From assembly GCF_022760175.1 (NCBI RefSeq), contig NZ_CP094326.1:2158804-2222803 (forward strand): a DNA stretch of 64,000 bases. Reading direction: 5' to 3'. A program made the position numbers and the translations under genes. Source of the DNA: Zhouia spongiae (GTDB lineage: Bacteria > Bacteroidota > Bacteroidia > Flavobacteriales > Flavobacteriaceae). Below, piece after piece: positions 11,954 to 21,974 of this stretch. Under the pieces are notes generated by a model, which was not told where the DNA came from, made no database searches, and saw only the letters and a list, made by a program, of their open reading frames with translations. How positions within the stretch are numbered: position 1 is the first letter of the stretch; every line of letters begins with the position of its first letter.

Positions 11954-14101
11954 TTATTTGTTTTCTTCTTGTGGTTTCTTTTTATCCTGTCTTGGAGGCC
12001 TTGGTAACAAAGCCTTTCTCGATACTTTAGGTTTTTTAGTTCGGGGATCCAAGCCAAGATACTTAACTTCAATCTCATCTCCAAGATTTACATATTCAGT
12101 AACTTTTTCAACACGTTTCCAGTCTAGTTCTGAAATGTGCAGTAATGAATCTTTTCCGGGAACGAATTCCACAACAGCACCAAAATCAAGGATTTTCGTA
12201 ACTTTTACGTTATAGGTTTCACCTTCCACAGGGGCGAAAGTTACATTCTGTACAGATTGGATAGCTTTGTCGATACCCTCCTGATCAACACCTAGAATCT
12301 CTACAATACCCAAGTCGCCAACTTCTTCGATTACAATTTCGGTTTTGGTTTCCTGTTGAAGCGCCTGAATGTTTTTCCCTCCAGGTCCTATAACGGCTCC
12401 GATAAATTCTTTAGGAATTTCCAGTTTTATGATTTTCGGTGCATGTGGTTTCACATGTGCTGCATGTGTAGGGATGGTATCAGTTAGTTTACCCAGGATG
12501 TGCATACGTCCGTCTTTTGCTTGCTCTAATGCTTGCTCAAGGATTTCGTAGCTTAGTCCTTTTATTTTGATATCCATCTGGCAGGCGGTAATCCCATTTT
12601 CTGTACCCGTTACTTTAAAGTCCATATCGCCCAGGTGATCTTCATCTCCTAGGATATCTGACAGTACAGCAAATTTTTCACCATCTGTAATGAGTCCCAT
12701 GGCAATACCTGAAACAGGATTCTTGAGAGGAACCCCTGCATCCATGAGCGCCATAGTACCGGCACAGACGGTTGCCATTGATGATGAACCGTTTGATTCT
12801 AATACTTCCGATACAACTCTTATCGTATACGGGAAGTCGGCAGGAAGTACTTTCTTTAAGGCTCTTTGAGCAAGGTTTCCGTGTCCAACTTCACGTCTTG
12901 ATGTTCCTCTGATCGGTCTTGCTTCACCTGTAGAGAAAGGAGGGAAGTTATAATGCAGATAGAATTTTTCTTCGCCTTGTTCAGTGGGAAGATCGATTAC
13001 ATTAACTTCTCTTGATGTTCCTAAAGTAACTGTGGCAAGCGCTTGGGTTTCACCCCTTGTAAAGACCGATGATCCGTGAGTAGATGGTAAATAATCGGTT
13101 TCGCACCAGATAGGACGGATGTCGGTAGACTTTCTGCCATCCAGACGTATGTTTTCATCAAGGATCAGGTTTCTGACAGCTTCTTTCTGGGCTTTGCCGA
13201 AATACTTTCCGATCAGGTCTCCGTTTTCTTCTAGTTCTTCTTCTGTAAAAAGACCTTCACATGCTTCTTTTACTTCAGCAAACTGCTCTCCTCTTTCGCT
13301 TTTAGAAGTATCGTTCTTTGCTATAGTATAACATTTGTCGTATGCGAAGTTGTATATCTTCTGAGCCATTTCTTCATTTTCCTTCTCAGGCTCATATTCT
13401 CTGATTTCTTTAACGCCGGCTTTTTCTGCTAAACGGTTTTGCGCTTCAATCTGAACTTTAATAGCTTCATGGGCAAATTTAATGGCTTCCGCCATTTCTT
13501 TTTCAGAAACTTCATCCATTTCACCTTCCACCATGGCAACAGAGTCTATGGTAGCACCTACCATAATGTCTATGTCGCATTCCTGAAGGTCTTCTTTGCT
13601 AGGGTTGATCACAAATTCACCGTTTAACCTACCTACTCTGACCTCAGAGATCGGACCGTCAAAAGGAATGTCGGATAAAGCGATACAGGCAGAGGCAGCC
13701 AAACCGGCTAAAGCATCGGGCATCACATTTTCGTCATGCGACATTAATTGGATCATTACCTGTGTTTCTGCATGGTAATCCTTTGGGAATAAAGGTCGAA
13801 GAACCCGGTCTACCAAACGCATTGTTAGAATTTCCTGATCACTCGGGCGGGCTTCTCTTTTTAGGAAACCACCTGGAAATCTACCTGCTGCTGCAAATTT
13901 CTCCCGGTAATCTACAGTTAACGGCAGAAAATCAATATCAGGATTAGAAGTGCGTGCAGAAACTACTGTTGCAAGCAACATAGCACCACCCATTCTGACT
14001 ACTACAGAACCATCAGCCTGCTTGGCTAATTTTCCTGTTTCAATGGAAATGGATCTCCCATCCCCTAAATCAATAATCTCTTTTTTTACTTCAGGGATCA
14101 T
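11954..14101 (-). CDS. pnp: Polyribonucleotide nucleotidyltransferase (PNPase)
   Basis: A 715-residue 3'-to-5' phosphorolytic exoribonuclease of mRNA turnover. Two RNase PH-like domains (about residues 5-140 and 310-450) flank an all-helical linker. A KH domain ([20 protein letters not shown], about 555-615) and a C-terminal S1 domain ([18 protein letters not shown], about 625-690) bind RNA. The phosphate- and substrate-binding segments [14 protein letters not shown] and [14 protein letters not shown] are intact, so it should be active. The upstream gap to rpsO contains an inverted repeat (AATTCTTA/TAAGAATT near 14191-14212). Gene order rpsO then pnp on the same strand is the common bacterial arrangement, but a terminator separates them here. 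Confidence 0.97.
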   Translation of the reverse strand: MIPEVKKEIIDLGDGRSISIETGKLAKQADGSVVVRMGGAMLLATVVSARTSNPDIDFLPLTVDYREKFAAAGRFPGGFLKREARPSDQEILTMRLVDRVLRPLFPKDYHAETQVMIQLMSHDENVMPDALAGLAASACIALSDIPFDGPISEVRVGRLNGEFVINPSKEDLQECDIDIMVGATIDSVAMVEGEMDEVSEKEMAEAIKFAHEAIKVQIEAQNRLAEKAGVKEIREYEPEKENEEMAQKIYNFAYDKCYTIAKNDTSKSERGEQFAEVKEACEGLFTEEELEENGDLIGKYFGKAQKEAVRNLILDENIRLDGRKSTDIRPIWCETDYLPSTHGSSVFTRGETQALATVTLGTSREVNVIDLPTEQGEEKFYLHYNFPPFSTGEARPIRGTSRREVGHGNLAQRALKKVLPADFPYTIRVVSEVLESNGSSSMATVCAGTMALMDAGVPLKNPVSGIAMGLITDGEKFAVLSDILGDEDHLGDMDFKVTGTENGITACQMDIKIKGLSYEILEQALEQAKDGRMHILGKLTDTIPTHAAHVKPHAPKIIKLEIPKEFIGAVIGPGGKNIQALQQETKTEIVIEEVGDLGIVEILGVDQEGIDKAIQSVQNVTFAPVEGETYNVKVTKILDFGAVVEFVPGKDSLLHISELDWKRVEKVTEYVNLGDEIEVKYLGLDPRTKKPKVSRKALLPRPPRQDKKKPQEENK

Positions 14102-14251
14102 AAAATATTTTAATTAATTAAACATAGGGCGTTGTGTTGTTGTAGTTGTTGTCTTGTTCCCCAATGAAAAACTAATAATTCCAGCTTTTTTAAAATTCTT
14201 ACAATATAAGAATTAAGCAGTTGATGCAAATAAAATTACGATGAAGGTAAT

Positions 14252-14277
14252 AAAAAAAAGAGGCACGTAGCCTCTTT
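14252..14277 (-). terminator. Rho-independent terminator of rpsO
   Basis: On the minus strand AAAGAGGC and GCCTCTTT pair across a 5-nt loop and are followed by eight T. It begins 5 bp after the rpsO stop. Confidence 0.88.
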
Positions 14278-14281
14278 AAAT

Positions 14282-14551
14282 TTACTTTCTTAATCCTAGT
14301 TCCTTAACTATCGAACGATATCTTTCGATATCTTTATTTTTTAAATAGTCTAGTAAACTTCTTCTTTTACCTACTAATTTAACAAGAGAACGCTCTGTGT
14401 TAAAATCTTTACGATTTTTCTTGAGGTGTTCAGTTAAATGACTGATTCTATGTGTGAACAATGCGATTTGTCCTTCAGTAGAACCTGTGTTGGTTTCAGC
14501 ACCACCGTGCTTTTTAAAGATCTCTGCTTTTACTTCTTTAGTTAAATACAT
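14282..14551 (-). CDS. rpsO: 30S ribosomal protein S15
   Basis: An 89-residue small-subunit protein, the standard length, that binds 16S rRNA early in 30S assembly. Characteristic stretches are NTGSTEGQIALFT-RI-HLTEHLK near residues 21-44 and RSLVKLVGKRRSLLDYLK near residues 54-71. A -7 element TATATTTG lies at 14617-14610. The short leader between it and the ATG starts with a perfect 7-bp hairpin, which may take part in the self-regulation known for S15 in other bacteria. Confidence 0.96.
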   Translation of the reverse strand: MYLTKEVKAEIFKKHGGAETNTGSTEGQIALFTHRISHLTEHLKKNRKDFNTERSLVKLVGKRRSLLDYLKNKDIERYRSIVKELGLRK

Positions 14552-14585
14552 TCCAATATTATTTAAATGATTTTTATGTATCCCA

Positions 14586-14602
14586 TAACAGACTTTCTGT
14601 TA
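14586..14602 (-). promoter_or_regulatory. Hairpin at the 5' end of the rpsO leader
   Basis: TAACAGA and TCTGTTA form a perfect 7-bp stem with a 3-nt loop. It lies directly after the -7 element TATATTTG (14617-14610) and so would be the first structure of the rpsO transcript. A role in S15 autoregulation is only an inference. Confidence 0.5.
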
Positions 14603-14736
14603 CAGGCCGCAAATATAGAAATATTTTTGCTAAACTGACTTCTTTTAAAGAATTAAATGATAAGTAAGGGTGTCGGGAGTATGCGCTTGTGTGTCAGTTG
14701 ATTGTACGATTGTATATGCGACAGGCAGGGGAGCAT

Positions 14737-14762
14737 AAAAAAAAGCCCCGCTTAGCGGGACT
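14737..14762 (-). terminator. Rho-independent terminator of accD
   Basis: On the minus strand AGTCCCGC and GCGGGGCT pair around TAA with one G-T wobble and are followed by a run of T. It overlaps closely with the end of accD. Confidence 0.85.
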
Positions 14763-14765
14763 TGT

Positions 14766-15623
14766 TTATGCTCTGTAAGGTTGATTTGTAACCAGATCGA
14801 TGTACAAGTTAACCCTGTCTTTTAAATCTCTACGATGAACTATAAAGTCCAGAAATCCGTGTTCTAAAACAAATTCAGCAGTTTGAAAGCCGTCCGGAAG
14901 GTCCTTGCCGGTAGCTTCTTTAACAACCCTGGGTCCCGCAAATCCTATCAGTGCACCGGGTTCGGCGATGTTGATATCACCCAGCATGGCGTAAGATGCT
15001 GTGGTACCTCCTGTGGTTGGATCTGTACAAAGTGAAATATAAGGTATTTTAGCTTCTGCCAATTGTGCCAGTTTAGCCGATGTTTTAGCAAGCTGCATCA
15101 GTGAAAGGGCAGCTTCCATCATACGGGCACCGCCAGATTTGGAGATCATCATAAAAGGGATTTTGTTCTTTAATGAATAATCTATAGCTCTGGCAATCTT
15201 TTCTCCGACAACACTACCCATCGAACCACCGATAAAAGCAAAATCCATACAGGCGATAACAAGTTTTTCCCCTTTTGATTTTCCAACCGCAGTTCTGACG
15301 GCATCTTTTAATCCGGTTTTTTCCTGAGCTTGTTTTAAGCGATCTGTATACTTTTTTGTGTCCTCGAATTTAAGAGGATCCTTAGAAGTCAGGTTCGGAT
15401 CGAGCTCTTTGTATTTGTTGTCATCAAAAAGAATCGAAAAATATTCATTACTTCCAATTCTAACATGGTAGTCATCTTCCGGACTTACATAAAAGTTATT
15501 GGCAAGCTCCTCCGCTTCAACGATCTTTCCGGTTGGGGACTTGTACCATAATCCTTTAGGCGTGTCTTTTTTTTCTTCGGTTTTGGTTTGAATACCTTTT
15601 TCTTTTCTTTTAAACCAAGCCAT
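14766..15623 (-). CDS. accD: Acetyl-CoA carboxylase carboxyltransferase subunit beta
   Basis: A 285-residue subunit that, with AccA, transfers the carboxyl group from biotin to acetyl-CoA in the first step of fatty acid synthesis. The crotonase-like core is clear ([55 protein letters not shown]). The N-terminal segment that is a four-cysteine zinc ribbon in E. coli AccD ([12 protein letters not shown] onward, residues 24-55) has no cysteines here. As I recall, related Flavobacteriia share this loss. accA is not in the window. fbaA lies 79 bp upstream on the same strand, with a strong inverted repeat between them. Confidence 0.95.
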   Translation of the reverse strand: MAWFKRKEKGIQTKTEEKKDTPKGLWYKSPTGKIVEAEELANNFYVSPEDDYHVRIGSNEYFSILFDDNKYKELDPNLTSKDPLKFEDTKKYTDRLKQAQEKTGLKDAVRTAVGKSKGEKLVIACMDFAFIGGSMGSVVGEKIARAIDYSLKNKIPFMMISKSGGARMMEAALSLMQLAKTSAKLAQLAEAKIPYISLCTDPTTGGTTASYAMLGDINIAEPGALIGFAGPRVVKEATGKDLPDGFQTAEFVLEHGFLDFIVHRRDLKDRVNLYIDLVTNQPYRA

Positions 15624-15648
15624 TAGTGTCTGTTTTAGTATTTAGTAA

Positions 15649-15689
15649 GTTAACAGCCTTCAGCCAGTAATACTGTCGAGGCTGTTAAC
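15649..15689. other. Inverted repeat between fbaA and accD
   Basis: GTTAACAGCC (15649-15658) and GGCTGTTAAC (15680-15689) form a perfect 10-bp stem, with an inner CAGTA/TACTG stem (15665-15675). There is no T run, so it is a processing, stability or protein-binding structure rather than a classical terminator. Confidence 0.6.
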
Positions 15690-15702
15690 AATGTGTTTTT
15701 TG

Positions 15703-16770
15703 TTATAACGTGTTCACGTTATTAAGGTCTTCGAATGCCTTCTTTAATCTAGTGATAAAGGTCTTCTCACCTTCACGTAACCACACTCTTGGATCGTAAT
15801 GCTTTTTGTTTGGAGCATCATCCCCTTCCGGATTACCGATCTGAGCCTGCAAATATGCAGATTTATTTTGAATGTAATCTCTAACGCCTTCTAAAAATGC
15901 ATACTGTAAATCTGTATCGATATTCATTTTAACGACACCATACCCGATAGATTCCCTGATCTCTTCTAACGAAGACCCGGAACCTCCATGGAATACATAG
16001 TCTATAGTATTATGAGGGACTCCGTATTTTTTAGAAATATATTCTTGAGAATCCTTTAAGATAGTCGGTTTAAGTTTTACGTTTCCGGGCTTGTAAACTC
16101 CGTGTACATTACCAAAAGCAGCTGCAATCGTAAAGCGAGGGCTAACTTTCATTAACTCTTCATAAGCGTATGCCACTTCTTCGGGCTGTGTATATAGTCT
16201 GGACTCATCAACATCAGAATTGTTCACACCATCTTCTTCACCACCGGTAATTCCAAGCTCTATTTCAAGGGTCATTCCCATTTTGCTCATACGTGCCAGA
16301 TATGCTTTGCAAACCTCGATATTCTCTTCAATAGGTTCTTCAGATAAATCGATCATATGCGAGCTGAACAGAGGTTTTCCGGTTTCTTCAAAATGTTTTT
16401 CACTGGCCTCCAGCATACCGTCAATCCACGGTAACAGTTTTTTAGCACAGTGGTCTGTATGAAGAATTACAGTTGCTCCGTATAATTCAGCCAATTCATG
16501 TACATGTTTTGCACCGGCAACGGCACCGGCAACAGCTGATTTCTGATCTTCGTTTGACAGGCCTTTTCCGGCATTGAACTGAGCACCGCCGTTCGAAAAC
16601 TGGATAATAACGGGCGAGTTGATAGTTGCAGCCGTTTCCAAGACAGCATTTATGGTATCAGTGCCAATCACATTCACTGCGGGCAGGGCAAACCCTTTTT
16701 CTTTGGCATAGTTAAAAATCTCTTGTACTTCGTCTCCTGTTGCTACACCCGGTTTGATGTTGTGACTCAT
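15703..16770 (-). CDS. fbaA: Fructose-bisphosphate aldolase, class II
   Basis: A 355-residue zinc-dependent aldolase of glycolysis and gluconeogenesis that splits fructose 1,6-bisphosphate into dihydroxyacetone phosphate and glyceraldehyde 3-phosphate. The zinc-binding and catalytic segment VILHTDHCAKKLLPW lies near residues 103-117. Further metal and phosphate ligands are in GNVHGVYKPGNVKL and in the glycine-rich YVFHGGSGSS. The length and the insertions fit the FbaA (class IIA) branch. A -7 element TACTTTTG is found at 16817-16810. It is followed by accD and may share its transcript. Confidence 0.96.
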   Translation of the reverse strand: MSHNIKPGVATGDEVQEIFNYAKEKGFALPAVNVIGTDTINAVLETAATINSPVIIQFSNGGAQFNAGKGLSNEDQKSAVAGAVAGAKHVHELAELYGATVILHTDHCAKKLLPWIDGMLEASEKHFEETGKPLFSSHMIDLSEEPIEENIEVCKAYLARMSKMGMTLEIELGITGGEEDGVNNSDVDESRLYTQPEEVAYAYEELMKVSPRFTIAAAFGNVHGVYKPGNVKLKPTILKDSQEYISKKYGVPHNTIDYVFHGGSGSSLEEIRESIGYGVVKMNIDTDLQYAFLEGVRDYIQNKSAYLQAQIGNPEGDDAPNKKHYDPRVWLREGEKTFITRLKKAFEDLNNVNTL

Positions 16771-16830
16771 AATTTAAAATGATTTATTATTTCGTTTTGT
16801 GTTGAAAGGCAAAAGTAATAAAAACATGGT

Positions 16831-19371
16831 TTAGAAAGGATAATTTATTCCAATATTCAAAACGGCATTACGGAAGTTATATTCGTTAAACCATCTTTTG
16901 TCTTTCTCTAAAGCAGGGTTATATGTTTTAAACCCTGTGTCTAATCTTATTACAAAGAAACTAAAATCGTAGCGAACTCCGAAACCGGAGCCTACCGCCA
17001 GTTCTGAAAGCGAATCAAAGCCTTCAAAAATTCGTTTTTCATCCTGGATATCATCAAATACGTTCCAGATATTTCCCGAGTCTATAAAAAGCGCTCCTTT
17101 CAGATCGCCGAGAATGTCAAAACGATATTCTAAGTTGAAGGATATCTTGAAGTTAGCTTCATTGTAGTCGTTTAAATTGTCTGTTCTCCCGGGGCCTAAT
17201 GAATATGCCTGCCAGGCCCTGTTATCGTTAGAACCACCTGCAAAGTAGCTACGTATAAAAGGAATGTTACCTGAGTTTCCGTATGGAACGGCTATGCCTG
17301 TAAAAGCACGAAAAGCCAGGGTGTTGTCTTTAAAAACACGCCAGTGTTTTATAAAATCGAATTCGGTTTTAACATACTGAGAATATGGTACTCCAAATAC
17401 AAGCTTGGTGCCTTTTTCATCCTTGTCGAACGGGAAAACAGATGAAATCCCTGACAAAAGATTTCCTGCCAGTTCAATTTTGGTTCTAAATTGATAGAAA
17501 TTGTTATCGGTATAACTCTTCCTGTTGTTTCTGGTATATGTGTAGTTGGTGGCGAAGATTAGATTGTCGGTAGTTAACCGTTCTTCTTGTTCAATAATGC
17601 TGTTGAACTCTTCGCGGTTTTCCTGGCTGTTGAGCGAAATAGTGCCGTCTTCTACAGCGTTGATAAATGCGTTTGTTCCTTCCGGGATGATTAACTGGGG
17701 GCTATCGGTATCGGGCTCAAAGTAGTCCGGATGTTGATTTTCGAACGGAGAGGCGATATCGTTTAGCCTGTTATAGCTGTTTCTGTAAACCAGATAATAC
17801 CGTTCCGGGTTTATGTTTTTAACAAACTGAATATTGATGAGCTCAACGATGCTTTTTTTAAAGTTAGACGGACTCCACGAATAACGTAGTAAGGTGTTTA
17901 GACTTTGCTTGTCGAGCCCTATGTTTTTCTGTGTAGTGATCCCTGCCGATAAACGTGTGTTTGGGTTCATGTATTTCGGAACTCGCTTGTCGGTATTGAA
18001 AGGTAACAGGAACCGGGGAAAATTTAAATTGATATCGGCACCTAATTCCAGAATGTTAAAAAAAGGATCGTCTTCATTTCTTAACTCACGGGAGGATCCG
18101 ATGGTTCCTTTAAGAGCTAATTCTAGTGTTTCAGCACCCCTGAATACATTTCTGCTCAAAAGCGATGTACCGAAAGACATTCCGATATCCTGAATGTTTG
18201 AATGTGAAATATCTGTGTTGAGTCCGAGTGAGAATTTAGGCCTGGAACTTATGTAGATATTAGAATTTAGTGCTGAGTCTGAATTTTCCGCATACGTATA
18301 ATCAACTGTAGGGTACCTGAAGTTTTTCAGGTTGCTTATTTGTTTGTATGTAAGTGTCCTGTCGTTGTCTTTGTATATATCTCCGGGTGTAATAGCAACA
18401 GCGTCCGTAAGGGACTTGGGTTTGTACCGAAGCTCATCTTTATAGTAAATGGTATATCCGTTGTAGTTTATAGTGTCTGTATAGTCGCTGGTATTGGTAT
18501 CGGTGAAAATGTTTACATTATTGATGCTGTGTACTTTGTAAGGAATTTCTTTGAGAGAGTCTCCGATACGTTCGTAAGCATTATCAATAATAATAGTTGT
18601 GGGCATTTTATAGTCTTTGTTGGCTTCAACGGTATCTCTTTGGATGTCGTACGAGATAGAAGTTCTCTGAAAACGATATATCCCGGAATTTAAATAAAGG
18701 TCGTTCAGGCGTTCTCTCTCTGCATTAAAGTTGTTAAGGTTGAATTGGTCGCCGTCATTTATCAATGATTCTTTTTTGTGAGCTTCGTAGATGGAATCCA
18801 ACACATCCGATACAATATCGGTTTTTAATGAGTCAATCATAAAAGGTTTTCCCGTATCGATCTTATAGACAATTTCTGCCCGTTTGTTTTTTTGTCCGCT
18901 GGTATCGATTTTATAGGAAGTGGTATTGTTGAAGTATCCAAAGTTATAAGCATAACTGCTCAGTCTTTCAGTAGATCTTTTAGCTTTATCCTTATCGATG
19001 ATAACAGGGGCTTCTCCGGAATTTCTGAGCCAGTTATTGAAGCCCATTTTATATTCGGTCCATCTGATCAACTGCTTTTCAGACAAGAACTTTTTCCAGA
19101 AACGGCTGGAGTCAAGTTGTCTTTGTAATCGCTCCAGATATATCGAATCGGAATTCTCTTTTGCAAGATTATAGATATGAAGTCTTAAAGGATTATTTGG
19201 TTTTTGCGAAATGAGTCCGTCAAGATCTTCGTTTTTTATTTTCTTGTCGTTAATATAGATAGTGTTTTTAGAGAGCAGCAGCTCATCATCTTCAACACGC
19301 TTCACTGCATTACATGAAGAAATCAGGAATATTATCAAGAATACCGTTATTTTTGAAAAAAAGTTTCTCAA
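16831..19371 (-). CDS. tamL: TamL, outer-membrane assembly lipoprotein of the BamA/TamA family
   Basis: An Omp85-superfamily protein, about 847 residues with the TTG start at 19371. The N terminus carries a lipoprotein signal ending LISSC, the feature that distinguishes Bacteroidota TamL from TamA. POTRA-like domains follow (about residues 30-330), then a 16-stranded barrel with the conserved FIRSYFAGGSNDNRAW lid-loop region and a final beta strand ending INYPF. TamA-type proteins work with inner-membrane TamB in outer-membrane biogenesis; tamB is not in this window. An in-frame ATG at 19491 would add 40 residues that are not signal-like and would run into the promoter area shared with the divergent methyltransferase gene. 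The TTG is therefore preferred, though the exact start is uncertain. Confidence 0.87.
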   Translation of the reverse strand: MRNFFSKITVFLIIFLISSCNAVKRVEDDELLLSKNTIYINDKKIKNEDLDGLISQKPNNPLRLHIYNLAKENSDSIYLERLQRQLDSSRFWKKFLSEKQLIRWTEYKMGFNNWLRNSGEAPVIIDKDKAKRSTERLSSYAYNFGYFNNTTSYKIDTSGQKNKRAEIVYKIDTGKPFMIDSLKTDIVSDVLDSIYEAHKKESLINDGDQFNLNNFNAERERLNDLYLNSGIYRFQRTSISYDIQRDTVEANKDYKMPTTIIIDNAYERIGDSLKEIPYKVHSINNVNIFTDTNTSDYTDTINYNGYTIYYKDELRYKPKSLTDAVAITPGDIYKDNDRTLTYKQISNLKNFRYPTVDYTYAENSDSALNSNIYISSRPKFSLGLNTDISHSNIQDIGMSFGTSLLSRNVFRGAETLELALKGTIGSSRELRNEDDPFFNILELGADINLNFPRFLLPFNTDKRVPKYMNPNTRLSAGITTQKNIGLDKQSLNTLLRYSWSPSNFKKSIVELINIQFVKNINPERYYLVYRNSYNRLNDIASPFENQHPDYFEPDTDSPQLIIPEGTNAFINAVEDGTISLNSQENREEFNSIIEQEERLTTDNLIFATNYTYTRNNRKSYTDNNFYQFRTKIELAGNLLSGISSVFPFDKDEKGTKLVFGVPYSQYVKTEFDFIKHWRVFKDNTLAFRAFTGIAVPYGNSGNIPFIRSYFAGGSNDNRAWQAYSLGPGRTDNLNDYNEANFKISFNLEYRFDILGDLKGALFIDSGNIWNVFDDIQDEKRIFEGFDSLSELAVGSGFGVRYDFSFFVIRLDTGFKTYNPALEKDKRWFNEYNFRNAVLNIGINYPF

Positions 19372-19523
19372 GCAGATATTAATTTTGTTTTGGTTTCTTT
19401 GCCCTGTGTTTTTCGATAAATAAATCAACGGTAAAAAATGTGATTTGGATATTATATAGTGGCAAATTTGCAAATTATTTTCAATAGTCAAGTGCTTTTA
19501 ACAGCTTAAAATACATTATTTAA

Positions 19524-20255
19524 ATGGTTACTAAAAATGAAATAAAGCTCGTGAAGAGTTTACAGCAAAAAAAGTACCGAACTTTACATGGCTTGTTCGC
19601 AGTAGAAGGGATTAAAGCAGTGAATGAGTTTTTAAACTCTGATTTTAAGTTGAAGAAGCTTTTTGTTACCGATGAGAATCTTTTGCAGGCGGATAAAGAA
19701 AAGGTTACGGTCGTTAAAAATACTGACCTGGTAAAAATGAGTATGCTCAAAAACCCTAATAAAGCGTTGGCACTTTTTGAAATAAGGGCTGATACGGGTT
19801 TGGTAGCGGACGAAGGCTTGGTTGTGGCTTTGGATGATGTGAGGGACCCGGGGAATCTTGGAACGATCATTCGATTGTGTGATTGGTTTGGGATAAAAAC
19901 CCTGATTTGTAGTGAAAATACGGTCGACTGTTACAACTCTAAAGTGGTGCAGGCAACCATGGGCTCTTTAACACGTGTGAAAATTATTTATACAGACCTG
20001 GTGAAATACATAGAGAAATCGGCTTTGCCTGTGTATGTGGCCGATATGGGAGGAGATAATGTATATACAGCTGTTCTTCCTGAAGGAGGGGTTCTTGTAA
20101 TGGGGAACGAAGCGAATGGTGTTTCGGATGCTGTCATGAAGACAGTGACAAACACGATCGCAATTCCGCAGTTTGGAAGCTTTCAGGAAACGGAAAGCCT
20201 GAATGTGGCAACCGCTACCGCGATCTTGCTAAGTGAATTTAAACGCAGGGTTTAA
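19524..20255 (+). CDS. TrmH/SpoU-family RNA 2'-O-methyltransferase
   Basis: A 243-residue SPOUT-superfamily RNA methyltransferase that would methylate a ribose 2'-OH of rRNA or tRNA. The three conserved motifs appear in order: DDVRDPGNLGTIIR near residues 102-115, VLVMGNEANGVS near 191-202, and IPQFGSFQETESLNVATATAILL in the knotted C terminus. A substrate-binding N-terminal domain (LVKSLQQKKYRTLHGLFAVEG) is present, as in RlmB-like enzymes. It is divergent from tamL and its stop is 5 bp from the stop of porT, so the latter two converge. The target nucleotide is not known. Confidence 0.9.
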   Translation: MVTKNEIKLVKSLQQKKYRTLHGLFAVEGIKAVNEFLNSDFKLKKLFVTDENLLQADKEKVTVVKNTDLVKMSMLKNPNKALALFEIRADTGLVADEGLVVALDDVRDPGNLGTIIRLCDWFGIKTLICSENTVDCYNSKVVQATMGSLTRVKIIYTDLVKYIEKSALPVYVADMGGDNVYTAVLPEGGVLVMGNEANGVSDAVMKTVTNTIAIPQFGSFQETESLNVATATAILLSEFKRRV

Positions 20256-20259
20256 CTAA

Positions 20260-20964
20260 CTATTCAAAGGTAAAGTTTACAAAAACACCCCTTGAATACA
20301 TTCCGTTAAGGTTAGAGGTCCACGGGCTGTTAGAGTCGTTGTCAGGGATTAATTCATCTGTTAAGGCAAACACACCTCTTATCGAAGGCGAGAATTTAAA
20401 ATACGGCAGGTAGAAATCCAGGCCAAAGCCCAATTCGTAATACATCGCATTCTTTTTCATCCGGAAAGTACCACTGTAGTTATCATCCTGACTGTCGTGT
20501 TCGCTGCTCAGATTGATCGAGCCGGATACGCCCCCAACGACATAGGGTTTGAAATTCCCTAATCTTTTTGTACTTACTTTAAGGAGTAGCGGAAAATGAA
20601 TGTAAGTAGATTTTACTTCTCTTTTGTAATCACTTATATCGGTAAACCCGGGGAATCCAATATCACGTTGGTTATAATATAGTCCGGGTTCAAAACGAAG
20701 GTCCAGGTAATCATTTATTCTTAAGTTACCTATTAGTCCTACATTGAAGCCAACTGATTTGGCGATCAGAATATCGCCTTCATCATTGTTGTAATCAACC
20801 TTGAAGTCGTATTGGTTGAAACCAAGAAAATAGCCCCAGTGTACCGGTTGTTTATCAAAATTTTCTAAATTGATGATGGGGTCTTCATTAAAAATTCTTA
20901 ATTGTGAAACCCCTTTATTAATGAAAGCGCATAAAAAAAGTAGACAAAAAAGATGTTTTTTCAT
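20260..20964 (-). CDS. porT: PorT-like outer-membrane protein of the type IX secretion system
   Basis: A 234-residue secreted beta-barrel protein with a signal peptide (about residues 1-20, ending GVSQ). Alternating amphipathic strands run throughout, with a terminal phenylalanine-rich strand (VFVNFTFE). Length, strand pattern and position directly after ubiE match PorT/SprT, a component needed for T9SS secretion and gliding in Flavobacteriia. A generic porin-family (OMP_b-brl_2) label is the fallback. Other T9SS parts are scattered on the chromosome, which is normal for this system; the SprA plug gene appears at 32.6-33.9 kb. Confidence 0.75.
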   Translation of the reverse strand: MKKHLFCLLFLCAFINKGVSQLRIFNEDPIINLENFDKQPVHWGYFLGFNQYDFKVDYNNDEGDILIAKSVGFNVGLIGNLRINDYLDLRFEPGLYYNQRDIGFPGFTDISDYKREVKSTYIHFPLLLKVSTKRLGNFKPYVVGGVSGSINLSSEHDSQDDNYSGTFRMKKNAMYYELGFGLDFYLPYFKFSPSIRGVFALTDELIPDNDSNSPWTSNLNGMYSRGVFVNFTFE

Positions 20965-21069
20965 GGATTTTTTACTTTAAGGCCTTGTGAAATAAATAAA
21001 ACTTTTTCATTTAAAAGGTATTTTATCAAAAAATAAAATAACAATCTCGGTTGATTTGCTCACAAATCT

Positions 21070-21798
21070 TTATTTCGAGGCGACATAAATTGAAGCTGCT
21101 CCAAAGGTTTGCGGTTTGTCTTCCACATTAATAAACCCGATTTTCCGCAAAATATTGTTAAAAGCTTCCCCGTGAGGAAATAAAGAAGCCGATTTTGATA
21201 AGTAAGAGTAAGCAGATTTATCTTTAGAAAATACTTTCCCTATAACAGGCAATATGGCGTTTGTGTAGAATTGATACCCTTGTTTATAAGGTGCTTTCGT
21301 CGGTACGGAGGTTTCGAGTACAACAAAAATGCCCCCGGGTTTTAGAACCCTGTAGATCTCTGACAGTCCTTTTTCCAGGTTTTCAAAATTTCTAACCCCA
21401 AAAGCTACAGACACTGCATCAAAGCTGCCGCTATCAAAAGGAAGTGCTTCGCTGTCTCCGATTACCATTTCAATTTTGTCGTCTAAATTGAGCCTGGAAA
21501 CTTTCTCTTTTCCTACTTCGAGCATCCCGGGAGAAAGATCAAGTCCAACGATTTTTTCCGCTGAAGTAGAAGCGAAGCTTATAGCCAGGTCACCTGTTCC
21601 TGTGGCAATGTCCAGAATGTTATTTGGTTTTGTTGCTCCTATAATATTTACCACCTTTTTTCGCCATTTAATATCAATGCCAAAAGAGATAACACGGTTT
21701 AAACCGTCATATTTATCCGAGATGTTATCAAACATCCGGGTTACTTGTTCCTTTTTACTCAGTGAAGAATCTTTATACGGATTTATTTTCTTAGACAT
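21070..21798 (-). CDS. ubiE: Demethylmenaquinone methyltransferase
   Basis: A 242-residue class I SAM-dependent methyltransferase of the UbiE/MenG family, catalysing the last step of menaquinone synthesis. The signature [20 protein letters not shown] is near the N terminus. The SAM-binding [10 protein letters not shown] (near residue 63), the acidic GLDLSPGML, and the later [12 protein letters not shown] and RVLKPGG motifs all fit. Bacteroidota use menaquinone, so the ubiquinone function of the bifunctional E. coli enzyme is unlikely. A -7 element TATCTTTG sits at 21823-21816. porT follows 105 bp downstream on the same strand. Confidence 0.95.
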   Translation of the reverse strand: MSKKINPYKDSSLSKKEQVTRMFDNISDKYDGLNRVISFGIDIKWRKKVVNIIGATKPNNILDIATGTGDLAISFASTSAEKIVGLDLSPGMLEVGKEKVSRLNLDDKIEMVIGDSEALPFDSGSFDAVSVAFGVRNFENLEKGLSEIYRVLKPGGIFVVLETSVPTKAPYKQGYQFYTNAILPVIGKVFSKDKSAYSYLSKSASLFPHGEAFNNILRKIGFINVEDKPQTFGAASIYVASK

Positions 21799-21974
21799 GC
21801 TTTTTTAACTTTCGGCAAAGATAGTGTTTTGCGGACTTCTATCCGTGTTTTACAGGGATTAGGTTTTTAATTTTGGATCTTTTATTTACAAAGGTTGTAA
21901 ACGCATATCCGGGAGTTTAGCCATAATGTATTTTTACTATATATTTGCAAAGAATAATTGTATTCATTCGATAA

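Noticed and set aside
19372-19491. Upstream ATG start for tamL
   Set aside because: The extra 40 residues are not signal-like, and they would bury the lipoprotein signal that defines TamL. The alternative is kept as possible but less likely.
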